Source: Cepaea nemoralis (Eukaryota > Mollusca > Gastropoda > Stylommatophora > Helicidae). From it: 64,000 nt of DNA. The translations under genes and the position numbers were made by a program. The notes under the pieces are model-generated. The model was given only the letters and a program-made list of their open reading frames with translations. It ran no database searches and had not been told where the DNA came from. The stretch is taken from assembly GCA_014155875.1 (NCBI GenBank), contig JACEFZ010014488.1, positions 62,001 through 126,000 on the forward strand, read 5' to 3'. Every line of letters starts with the position of its first letter. Within the stretch, counting starts at the first letter, position 1. Below, in pieces: positions 46,090-56,589 of this stretch.

Positions 46090-46410
46090 TACATGATTAT
46101 AATCTAACATAATGTCCTCTATGTAAACAGAATTAGATGACTGCAATCCAACAAAATGTCCTATCTGTGAACAGAATTATGAGATTCCAATCCAAGAAAA
46201 TATCCTATCTGTACACAGTATTGCATAATTGCGGTCCAATAGAATTTCATGACTAAACATTATATGATTATTTATAGACCCAGAGAATGTCCTATCTGCA
46301 CACAGAATTGCATAATTGCGGTCCAATAGAATTTCATGACTAAACATTATATGATTATTTATAGACCCAGAGAATGTCCTATCTGCACACAGAATTACAT
46401 GATTCCGCTC
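46090..46410. repeat. ~87-bp repeat, 2 full and 2 partial copies
   Basis: GAATGTCCTATCTGCACACA, GAATTGCATAATTGCGGTCC recurs. A partial unit also lies at ~47390-47480. Confidence 0.75.
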
Positions 46411-46584
46411 CAACAGGAAGTTCCAATAACACAGAGAAGTACATCACTTAAATCACACAAAACATCTGCCACGGTCTGGTTTATAGTATTATCGACCATG
46501 GCAGGATAAGTGTGGTCTATACAAGGAGACCGTGCAAAGTGACGCGCCACGAGCGTTGGTCACTACTGCGTGAAAAGCGCACGG

Positions 46585-46610
46585 GACGTTTTGCCAGAGG
46601 ACAAAACGTC
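46585..46610. other. Perfect 9-bp inverted repeat (hairpin)
   Basis: GACGTTTTG, an 8-base loop, then CAAAACGTC. It lies in unique sequence before the 18-bp array. Confidence 0.8.
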
Positions 46611-46704
46611 ACCGTCAAATCAGTTGGGCTGGAGCTATGGTCAGAGCTGGATCGAGTTCTTTCATTCTCGTAGAATGACCATGTACTGAGTCTCTACATT
46701 GTTA

Positions 46705-46921
46705 GTGAGATGTATAGTTATAGTGAGATGTATAGTTATAGTGAGATGTATAGTTATAGTGAGATGTATAGTTATAGTGAGATGTATAGTTATAGTGAGA
46801 TGTATAGTTATAGTGAGATGTATAGTTATAGTGAGATGTATAGTTATAGTGAGATGTATAGTTATAGTGAGATGTATAGTTATAGTGAGATGTATAGTTA
46901 TAGTGAGATGTATAGTTATGG
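46705..46921. repeat. 18-bp tandem repeat, 12 copies
   Basis: Unit AGTGAGATGTATAGTTAT, essentially perfect. AATAAA follows at 46998-47003. All frames are open, none plausible as a gene. Confidence 0.97.
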
Positions 46922-47464
46922 TGTAGACTCTTGGCATGGTGAAGAGTGACAGACATGTTGTGAAATTGATAATGTGAATCGTCTAATGCCTGGAGTCAAT
47001 AAAGAGTGAAAACTGAACTGCGTTCTGTGATTCGAGATGCGTTTGTTCTAAGTAGTTAGCTGTTGTGAACTGTGCAGAGTGATAGAGTTGAAACAGCAAA
47101 TACGATAACAATAGAAACCAGCCACAGTGAGAAGATTATCAGCAGCAATGGATATAGAATATGCATGCATCATCATCACCGCCGCAAACAGGTCAGGGAT
47201 TCTGCAGCCAGCACTCATAGAAGATTCAAGATACCACAGAATAATTACATGTATGAGCGCTATAATCAAAGACCCATCCACACCTAGATGAGATGAAGCA
47301 ACAGTCATGCGAGCCCTAGTGTAACTTCATGCAATCACAAGCAACAGCTGCGAGCCCTAGCTACTGCCTAAACATGACATGACTGCACCCTAACAGAATG
47401 TCCTATCTGCATACCTTGACTGTATCCAAAATAATGTCCTATAAAGACATATTTACATGGTTCA

Positions 47465-47765
47465 AATTCTAGAAAGTGTCCTATCTCATCATCATCATGT
47501 GCCATGCTGATAAGTGTGGGCAGTCATGTTTCGCCATCTCACTCGATCACCAGAGTCGTGGATAGACTGTATTCTTGTCTCGACCATGCCACGTAGCCAC
47601 GCCACGCAGATATTTACTTCTCTGTCTCCCCACTCGTTCTTTTACCCTCAATCTTGCCAGTTTTCACCACGTTCTCCAGTTTATTTCTTCCTATAATGTG
47701 TCCGAAAAATGGTGACTGCCTACGTCTAATTTCTCTAATCAGTTTACGGCTTTCATCATATCTAC
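47465..47765 (-). mobile_element. LINE 3'-end fragment, antisense
   Basis: On the - strand, KLIREIRRRQSPFFGHIIGR, KLENVVKTGKIEGKRTSG and DRVRWRNM(T) lead to an ATG/ATC-type simple tail. Frameshifted and truncated. Confidence 0.7.
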
Positions 47766-48125
47766 ACAGAATGAGATGACCGTAACCCAACAGTAATGTT
47801 TCTCTGACAATGACAAGAGAGAGATCAGACAAGGGTTTGAAGCCAGGTTTCACTGTCCACCACGGGAGGAATAGATCAGCCACCCACGCATTCAGATCCA
47901 CAAAAGTATGATGGTGCAGACACATCACATCCCCACAGCAGTCCCATGCTACTGGACCCCTGGCTAATGAATCCCTCGATGTGTTCTAATTGTTCACAGA
48001 TGAGACTGAGGACACGGCAATGGCAGGCGGACAATGGAAGAATTTCACTGATCTGTCATGAATGATCTATAAACTGAGGACACAGCAATAGCAGGTGGAC
48101 AACGGAAGAATTTCACTGATCTGAT

Positions 48126-48350
48126 ATGAATGAGCAACTGGCCGAGTGGCTAGAATGGAAGATTCTCCTTCAGGAGATCTGGATTCAAATCCTCAGTAAG
48201 GTGTGGGATTTTGTTTCTGTCGGGGGCAAAAAGAAAATCCTAACCTGCACAGTTTGCGTCACTGCACTAGCTCTGGCGGCCTTAATTCCTCAGGTTCAAA
48301 GAACTCACTTGCCATACACCGCAAGGTACTATATTGGCAGTAAATGACAG
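48126..48350 (+). mobile_element. Probable tRNA-like SINE
   Basis: CTGGCCGAGTGGCTAGAATG (box A) and GGATTCAAATCCTC (box B) are followed by a non-tRNA body. No discriminating secondary structure for a real tRNA was confirmed. Flanks are short ACTGAGGACACAGCAAT-type duplicates. Confidence 0.5.
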
Positions 48351-48479
48351 TTTTGACAGTAAATGACAGTAATGAATGTTCTACAAACTGAGTACACAAC
48401 AATGCCAGGTGGACAATGGCAGAATGTTGATGATCTGACACGAATGTTCTACAGAGTACACAATGGCAGGTGGACAATG

Positions 48480-49400
48480 GAAGACTTTCACTGATCTGAC
48501 ACTAATTATCCACAAACAACTGTTGGAATTTGACCTAGAACACTTGGCACAAGCAGACAGAATTATCTACTTTATCCCAGCACACTGTCACAAGCAGACA
48601 GAATTATCTACTTTATCCCAGCACATTGTCACAAGCAGGCAGAATTATCTACTTTATCCCAGCACATTGATATAAGCAGATATAATGATTTACTTTACCA
48701 AAATTGTTACAAGCAGATAGAAAGATCTACATTTACTCATTGCACAATATTACAAAAAGACAGAATTACCTACTTTAACTTAATTCAATTATTACACCCA
48801 AATACCTGACACATCTCCTGCTGTAACCCATTACAATTATTACACACAAATAGAAAGATCTGTTTAACCAATTACAATTGTTAAACACATATAGCATTTC
48901 CTACTGTAACCAATTACAATTGTTACAGACAGATAGCATGGACTATTGTAAATCATTACAATTGTTACACACAGATAGAAAGATCTATTTTTACTCATTA
49001 CAATTGTTACAAACATATAGAAAGATCTACTGTCACCCATTACAATTAATACAGATAGAATGGCCTACTGTAACCTATTACAAGCAGATCAAAAGATCTA
49101 CTTTAACCCATTATAATTATTACACAGAAAGATCCACTTTAACCCATTACAACTATTACAAGCAGATAGAAAGACTTACTGTAACCCATTACAATTATTA
49201 CACACAGAATGAATGGCCTACTTTAACCCATTATAAACAGATAGAAAGATCTACTTTAACCCATTATAAACAGATAGAAAGATCTACTTTCACCTATTAC
49301 AACTGTTACAAACAGATAGAATGATCTACCTCAGCCTAGCACAATTGTTACAAGCAACATAATAATCTAATTTAACCTACCACAATATGCGGCAGATAGA
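48480..49400. repeat. Degenerate ~40-bp minisatellite
   Basis: CCCATTACAATTATTACA, CAGATAGAAAGATCTACTTT recurs ~18-20 times with heavy drift. The left part reads ATTATCTACTTTATCCCAGC. Confidence 0.8.
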
Positions 49401-49404
49401 CTGA

Positions 49405-50865
49405 ACAAAAGAATTGTGACTTTCAGTTTCTTGGCTTGGGAAATTCATTGTAAAACATGACAGTGATAAAATCACATTGAATCGAATGACAGACAATGTT
49501 CAGTCATTTAACACACGAACAAGGCAAAAGTCTTTGATGTCAACACAATAGGAATTAAGTCATACCACAAGCCTTGTTCATTTCATCACCTCTTTATTTT
49601 GTTTCATTATTTTCAAATTATTCCATACTTAATGAGTTTGCTGGTTTTTTCCACAAAATGCTTGTTTGTGTGTCGAAGGACACAATCATGATGAATGAAG
49701 GAGATGTTAAAATCTACAATCTGGATGACTCACTGTTCGAAATAAATTGCCGCTGGTGAAAAAATGTGTTGGTCTGTGAACGAGATTGTAAATAGTGAAT
49801 TGTGTTACCATTACGATTTATAGAGATCACACAGCAGTATACATTTATATAAATTAAAATGTCAGGAAAAAAAATCTGGAATGAAATTGTATAATCAGCT
49901 AGTACAAGGCAATCTGGCGGATGGATTGTGGAATTATACAAAAAAGAAACTGCATTTTTTAACCTGGCAAGAAATAAAATGTGGCACATGAGAAAATGTC
50001 ACAGTACTGTATGGTTAGAAATCCATGGTACATCTGGTAAAACTGTGAAAAAATGATACACTTTGACTAGGAGATGCCACAAAAGGTGAAGTTAATCATA
50101 TAATTTGCTGAACTGATTCAAGTTTTCTGCGAACTTCTACCCAAGTAATTAACAGTTAAAAAATCATATTACTTTCTGAATTCTATTAGAATAGTTTCTG
50201 ATTAGCATCTGACCCAACAAATTAGCAGATCTTTAATCACAGTACTGTGTGAATCTAAAATCTAAAGTACTGTGTGAATCTAAGATAAGTTACTGTGTTA
50301 AGCTAAGATTCTAGTACTCTTCTTAATCTTAGATCCAAGTACTTTCTCAATCTCAGGCTGCAGTACCAAAGAAGACATTAGAAACCTTCTGAATCTCATG
50401 AAAAAAAAAAGATATGTGAATAGCATCTAAAATAAGTACCAGTTTAAAACATGCACACACAATAATTGTGGAAATAACATTCAAATATGAGTGCCAACAG
50501 ACTACACATCACACACCCATTTTTATAAGGCACAGTAGATCATTTGTTCATTTTATTTAAACTGCAGAAGTATCCCAACTAATTTATCAGTTTATATTTC
50601 AAAATCTGTAGCACTCTGATTCTTATATCTTAAATAAATGAATTCAAAGTTGTAGAAATTCACATCCTCAAATACACATTGCCTGATTTCTCTAAATTCA
50701 CAAGCCAAGCAGAAACTGAAAGCCACAAATTCTGAAGTGACACACATTTTAGCTTTATCTGGCCAATGAGATATATCAGCAAATAAGTGCAGCACTGTGA
50801 AGTACAAGCAGGCATGCAGTTAAACTGGCTTACTGTATGTTTATCAGAAATATTGCAATGCAGTT
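49405..50865. other. AT-rich stretch without a recognised gene
   Basis: Short frames on both strands (e.g. 49574-49759 +, 50592-50807 -) show no known motif. A weak ACTGTGTGAATCTAA repeat lies at 50240-50350. It would be intron of the - strand gene. Confidence 0.4.
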
Positions 50866-50872
50866 TACTTAC

Positions 50873-50917
50873 GTCCCTTGATCAGAAATAATTCAACCAT
50901 AAATTCAAGTGTGGCAG
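50873..50917 (-). CDS. Internal exon of an unidentified - strand gene
   Basis: A 45-nt exon between acceptor GCCTGGCTGCAG| and donor GGGAC|GTAAGT. Only one frame is open, giving ATLEFMVELFLIKG. Phase 1 on both sides matches exons 52086-52199 and 40293-40357. Confidence 0.45.
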
Positions 50918-50995
50918 CTGCAGCCAGGCAGTGGCGAGGGTGTCTGCCTACCAACCTGGTGTTCATGTGTTCAAATCCACATCCAGGCAGCAAAA
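50918..50995 (+). mobile_element. Possible tRNA-like SINE head
   Basis: AGTGGCGAGGGTGTC (box A-like) and TGTTCAAATCC (box B-like) at the left edge of the 70-bp array. Confidence 0.3.
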
Positions 50996-51004
50996 TGGAT
51001 ACCA

Positions 51005-52020
51005 ATTGTTGTGGGAAATAGAGATGACCAGTATAACATTGACCGAATCTCCCATGGCTGATTGGTCGACACAAATGTGGACCAGCTCCCAAGATGACCA
51101 GTACAACACTGACCGGATCTCCCATGGCTGATTGGTCGACACAAATGTGGCCCACCCCCCAAGGTGACTAGTATAACATCTCCCATGGCTGATTGGTCGA
51201 CACAAATGTGGCCCATCCCCCAAGGCTGATTGGTCGACACAAATGTGGCCCATCCCCCAAGGTGACTAGTATATCATCTCCCATGGCTGATTGGTCGACA
51301 CAAATGTGGACCAGCCAAGATGACGAATATAACACTGACCGGATCTCTCATGGCATGCAGATTGGTCAACACAAATGTGGACCAGCCAAGATGACCAATA
51401 TAACACTGACCAGATCTCCCATGGCTGATTGGTCGACACAAATGTGGACCAGCCCCCAAGATGACCAGTATACCACTGACCGAATCTCCCATGGCATGCA
51501 GATTGGTCGATACAAATGTGGGCCATCCCCTAAGATGACCGGAATAACACTGACCAGATCTCCCATGGCATGCAGATTGGTCGACAAAAATGTGGACCAG
51601 CCCCCAAGATGACCAGTATAACATCTCCCATGGCTGTCAGATTGGTCAACACAAATGTGGACCAGCCCCAAGATGACCAGTATAGCATCTCCCATGGCAT
51701 GCAGATTGGTGGATACAAATGTGGACCAGCTCCCAAGATGACTAGTATAACACTGACCATATCTCCCATGGCTGATTGGTCGACACAAATGTGGACCAGC
51801 CCCCAAGATGACCAGTATACCACTGACCGGATCTCCCATGGCATGCAGATTGGTCGATAAAAATGTGGACCATCCCCTAAGATGACCAGATCTCCCATGG
51901 CATACAGATTGGTCGACACAAATGTGTACCATCCCCCAAGATGACCAGTATAACACTGACCATATCTCCCATGGCAGATTGGTCAACACAAATGCAGACC
52001 AGCCCCCAAGATGTGGAAGA
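51005..52020. repeat. 70-bp minisatellite, ~14 copies
   Basis: Unit CCATGGCTGATTGGTCGACA, CAAATGTGGACCAGCCCCCA, AGATGACCAGTATAACACTG, ACCGGATCTC, with 4-bp (ATGCAG) and ~20-bp length variants. It fills the intron between the two - strand exons. Confidence 0.95.
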
Positions 52021-52085
52021 CGTGTCCCTGACACAAGCTGACACAAACTCTCGCCCAGCTGCGCTCACGCCATTGTCAGCATAAC

Positions 52086-52199
52086 CTGCTGATTTCACAA
52101 AGGCGTCCTGGACTTTCACTTTAATAAATTCAGATTTGCTCTGTGCACAAACACATGACAGCTTCAGTTGTAAAACTGCTGGTTGCCAACTATCAAACA
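52086..52199 (-). CDS. Internal exon of an unidentified - strand gene
   Basis: A strong acceptor (ATCTTTGTTCTCATTCAG|) and donor GCAG|GTTATG (weak). It encodes FDSWQPAVLQLKLSCVCAQS and then KSEFIKVKVQDAFVKSA, which looks like natural alpha-helical protein. A stronger-looking donor (GGC|GTGAGC) 18 bp on would give a phase that hits a stop in the next exon. I do not recognise the protein. Confidence 0.5.
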
Positions 52200-52649
52200 C
52201 TGAATGAGAACAAAGATACACTTACTCCATTCGAGTGAGCACACAGACAACAGTGACTCCAGTCTCTTAGGTACAATTACCTTATATGATATGGTTCACA
52301 TATAACACAACACTTGCCCAAATAAACAACCATTATGTAGATAGTTTACTGCCATTGGTAACCCAACCAGGGCTGGGGGACAACAGACCAGCGAACAATG
52401 GACAGCGGACAATAGACATGGAACAATGCACAAGAGGGGACAATGGATAGGAAAGGATGGACATGCATCTTTGCTGCTATCATACAAAATACCAGCAGGA
52501 AGATTTCCATTGCAAGAAAAGTGTCAGCTTGACTACATTTGAGAATCTGTGCCCAAGAATCAAAGATTAGAAAAATACAAATCAAGCCCTGTTCCTAGAA
52601 CATGCTGTGAGTACGTGAAGTGTTAAGGCCATCACATTGTTCCAGCCTG

Positions 52650-52785
52650 AGTGAAAGTAGGCACAGATGGCCAGCCCTTATCTCCCGTAGCGAATGTCAA
52701 GCCCTTGAATCTGAACCCTTATACATCTGTGGTCACGCCATTGTCAGCGCAACTTCTAACCGCTACGCCACCGAGCCAGCTAGAT
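52650..52785 (-). mobile_element. tRNA-like SINE
   Basis: On the - strand, CTCGGTGGCGTAGCGGTTAG (box A) and GGTTCAGATTC (box B). The segment GCTGACAATGGCGTGA is shared with the sequence just past the exon 52086 donor. Confidence 0.55.
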
Positions 52786-52786
52786 C

Positions 52787-53100
52787 TGAAACACTTGTAT
52801 CTTAACTTACACAAGTCACAAGCCAGTGGTGACATCCCCCCCCCCCCCAACACACGTGCTAAATTACTCATGTGATTTTAAAAAGCCACAAATTCTGACT
52901 GATTGCCCTACCTCCATTTCAAGACAAGTTTAACCTTAATTGCAACTGAGGATCAGCATCGACAGATCTGAGACGCATGTATCTTACCCTACAGGAACCA
53001 ATGACATTTTCTCAGATGACAACACAAACTACCATCAAACACACCTGCTAATTTACACACTCATGTGATTTTAAAAAGCCGTCAATTCTGGCTGACCTCA
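52787..53100. repeat. ~130-bp diverged duplication with poly-C
   Basis: Two blocks both start AGATCTGA(A/G)AC and end CTCATGTGATTTTAAAAAGC. The first contains a run of ~13 C. 53100-53460 holds no gene I can support. Confidence 0.6.
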
Positions 53101-53469
53101 TTTCCACTCAACGACTGCCCTGGGCACCTAGTCATTTGCAAACACACAGTCTGAGAACAACAGAGAGCAGAGAATAACAAAGAACAACAGAGAAAACAGA
53201 ACAAAAGATGGAAGTCTTCAATAAAATTGACAGAACTCTAAATCTCTAAGAAGAACATGCTATTTCCAGCGCACATAACCAGATTGAAGAGGGGCATCAC
53301 AGAAGCCAGGAAGGGACGTGGGAAAATCATGTCATGAATCTAAGGAAAACATCACAAAACTAGTTTCTGACATATGTACGCAATCCAGCTCTAGTCAACA
53401 CACAATCAATTGTGAACGCAGGAGAAATGTCCACACCTTCCAGTCTTTTACACAAAGACATGTTCAATT

Positions 53470-54060
53470 ATTCCTGAGTTGATTTTGTCAGCAGAAATGT
53501 TCCATAAATACCGAGTCTTTTATCAACATAAGTGTTCCACAATTCCTGAGTATTCTGCCAAATAAATGTTCTATAATTCCCTGAGTCTTTTATCAGCAGA
53601 CATAAGCTATAATTCCCAAGTCTTTTATAAGCAGAACTTTATCATTCCTATAATTTCTGATTATTTTACCACCAGAACTGTTTTATAATTCCTGATTATT
53701 TTATCACCAGAACTGTTCTATAATTCCTGACTCTTTTATCACCAGAACTGTTCTATAATTCCTGACTCTTTTATCACCAGAACTGTTCTATAATTCCTGA
53801 CTCTTTTATCACCAGAACTGTTCTATAATTCCTGACTCTTTTATCACCAGAACTGTTCTATAATTCCTGACTCTTTTATCACCAGAACTGTTCTATAATT
53901 CCTGACTCTTTTATCACCAGAACTGTTCTATAATTCCTGACTCTTTTATCACCAGAATTGTTCTACCATTCCTAAGTCTTTTATCACCAGAAATTTTCCA
54001 AAACACCTGATTCTTTTACCAAAAGAAATATTTCATACCTTGGAAGTCTTCTATCATTAG
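53470..54060. repeat. 35-bp minisatellite, ~16 copies
   Basis: Unit TTCTATAATTCCTGACTCTT, TTATCACCAGAACTG. The centre is perfect and the edges decay. Confidence 0.93.
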
Positions 54061-54169
54061 ACATCTTCCAAAATTCAGAATATTTTAGCCCCAAAAAAAT
54101 GCACACCTTTACAAAATAAGCTAAAGAATGTAACGTGCACACAGGAAGAAAGTACGATACATCTGGACA

Positions 54170-54335
54170 TATCTATACACTGTATGATATACAGGACATC
54201 ATCAACAGAATGATACACAGGACATTGTCCATCCATCCATCCACTGTATGATACACAGGACATCATCAACAGAATGATACACAGGACATTGTCCATCCAT
54301 CCATCCACTGTATGATACACAGGACATCGTCCAGA
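54170..54335. repeat. ~62-bp repeat, 2.5 copies
   Basis: CACTGTATGATACACAGGAC, ATCATCAACAGAATGATACA, with CCATCCATCCATC. Confidence 0.85.
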
Positions 54336-54599
54336 GAGCAACTGTACACAGAATCATGGTTATGTAAGCCTGGCTGAGTGCCATTAAGTCAAACTGAGGT
54401 ACGGAAAACCAACATTGATTATCAACAGTAATGAGTATCTTAAGAATATTCATGAGTATTATAAATGCTGGCTGACTGTGTTTCAAATGTCAACACGTGC
54501 TGATTTAATGACCAAAGCTGATTCAGATGGTCAAGACGTCACAATGTAAAAAATCAGGAGAAATAAACATATGCAACACACACACATCTAGAACTTTCT

Positions 54600-54722
54600 T
54601 GTCATAATGTCTGTCCAAAGGTCTTGTCTTAGCCAAGTTTCACACACAATGTCTGTCCAAAGATCTTGTCCTAGCCAAGTTTCACACACAATGTGTCTTA
54701 AAATCTTGTTTGTCCTAGCCAA
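54600..54722. repeat. ~47-bp repeat, ~2.5 copies
   Basis: CACACACAATGTCTGTCCAA, AGATCTTGTCCTAGCCAAGT. Confidence 0.8.
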
Positions 54723-54724
54723 GT

Positions 54725-55340
54725 TTGTCAGTGGATTTTACGTTGTGATTGTCAGTGGATTATGTAGTTGTAGCTGTTAGTGGATTATGTAGTTGTGGTT
54801 GTTAGTGGATTATGTAGTTAGGGTTGTCAGTGGATTATGTAGTTGTGGTTGTCAGTGGATTATGTAGTTGTGGTTGTTAGTGGATTATGTAGTTGTAGTT
54901 GTCAGTGGATTATGTAGTTGTGGTTGTCAGTGGATTATGTATTTAGGGTTGTCAGTGGATTATATAGTTGTGGTTGTCAGTGGATTATGTATTTAGGGTT
55001 GTCAGTGGATTATATAGTTGTGGTTGTCAGTGGATTATGTAGTTGTAGTTGTCAGTGGATTATGTAGTTGTGGTTGTCAGTGGATTATGTAGTTGTGGTT
55101 GTTAGTGGATTATGTAGTTAGGGTTGTCAGTGGATTATGTAGTTGTGGTTGTCAGTGGATTATGTAGTTGTGGTTGTCAGTGGATTATGTAGTTGTAGTT
55201 GTCAGTGGATTATGTAGTTGTGGTTGTCAGTGGATTATGTATTTAGGGTTGTCAGTGGATTATATAGTTGTGGTTGTCAGTGGATTATGTATTTAGGGTT
55301 GTCAGTGGATTATATAGTGGTGGTTGTCAGTGGATTATGT
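54725..55340. repeat. 25-bp minisatellite, ~24 copies
   Basis: Unit GTCAGTGGATTATGTAGTTG, TGGTT, alternating with ATTTAGGGTT variants, which suggests a higher-order pattern. Confidence 0.93.
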
Positions 55341-55404
55341 GGCTAGCATTGTCTGCGTTACCAAAGTTTGAGAAGTAGATAGTTACAAGACAGGGAGAAA
55401 GTCA

Positions 55405-56480
55405 GCTCACCTCATAAGCACATGACACCGGAGCTCACCTCATAAGCACATGACACCGGAGCTCACATCATAAGCACATGACACCGGAGCTCACATCATA
55501 AGCACATGACACCGGAGCTCACATCATAAGCACATGACACCGGAGCTCACATCATAAGCACATGACACCGGAGCTCACATCATAAGCACATGACACCGGA
55601 GCTCACATCATAAGCACATGACACCGGAGCTCACCTCATAAGCACATGACACCGGAGCTCACATCATAAGCACATGACACCGGAGCTCACATCATAAGCA
55701 CATGACACCGGAGCTCACCTCATAAGCACATGACACCGGAGCTCACCTCATAAGCACATGACACCGGAGCTCACATCATAAGCACATGACACCGGAGCTC
55801 ACATCATAAGCACATGACACCGGAGCTCACCTCATAAGCACATGACACCGGAGCTCACATCATAAGCACATGACACCGGAGCTCACATCATAAGCACATG
55901 ACACCGGAGCTCACCTCATAAGCACATGACACCGGAGCTCACATCATAAGCACATGACACCGGAGCTCACATCATAAGCACATGACACCGGAGCTCACCT
56001 CATAAGCACATGACACCGGAGCTCACCTCATAAGCACATGACACCGGAGCTCACCTCATAAGCACATGACACCGGAGCTCACATCATAAGCACATGACAC
56101 CGGAGCTCACATCATAAGCACATGACACCGGAGCTCACATCATAAGCACATGACACCGGAGCTCACATCATAAGCACATGACACCGGAGCTCACATCATA
56201 AGCACATGACACCGGAGCTCACATCATAAGCACATGACACCGGAGCTCACATCATAAGCACATGACACCGGAGCTCACATCATAAGCACATGACACCGGA
56301 GCTCACATCATAAGCACATGACACCGGAGCTCACATCATAAGCACATGACACCGGAGCTCACATCATAAGCACATGACACCGGAGCTCACATCATAAGCA
56401 CATGACACCGGAGCTCACATCATAAGCACATGACACCGGAGCTCACATCATAAGCACATGACACCGGAGCTCACATCATA
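55405..56480. repeat. 28-bp minisatellite, ~38 copies, donor-like on - strand
   Basis: Unit AGCTCACATCATAAGCACAT, GACACCGG. On the - strand each unit contains GAT or GAG before GTGAGC, similar to a 5' splice site. Confidence 0.95.
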
Positions 56481-56589
56481 AAAACACGACACTGGAGTGT
56501 CTCAATGGTCAAAGCTTGGCAAACCAGCTCAGTGTGAACAGTTATGCAGCTCAGTGTGAACAATTATGCAGGAATCAAAAGACGGTCAT

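Noticed and set aside
49574..49759. 61-codon + frame
   Set aside because: Starts in T-rich sequence, no family resemblance, and lies in a likely intron of the - strand gene.
52068..52085. Alternative donor GGC|GTGAGC for the - strand exon at 52086
   Set aside because: Better donor consensus, but the resulting phase gives a stop in the next exon. The sequence also matches a SINE segment (GCTGACAATGGCGTGA).
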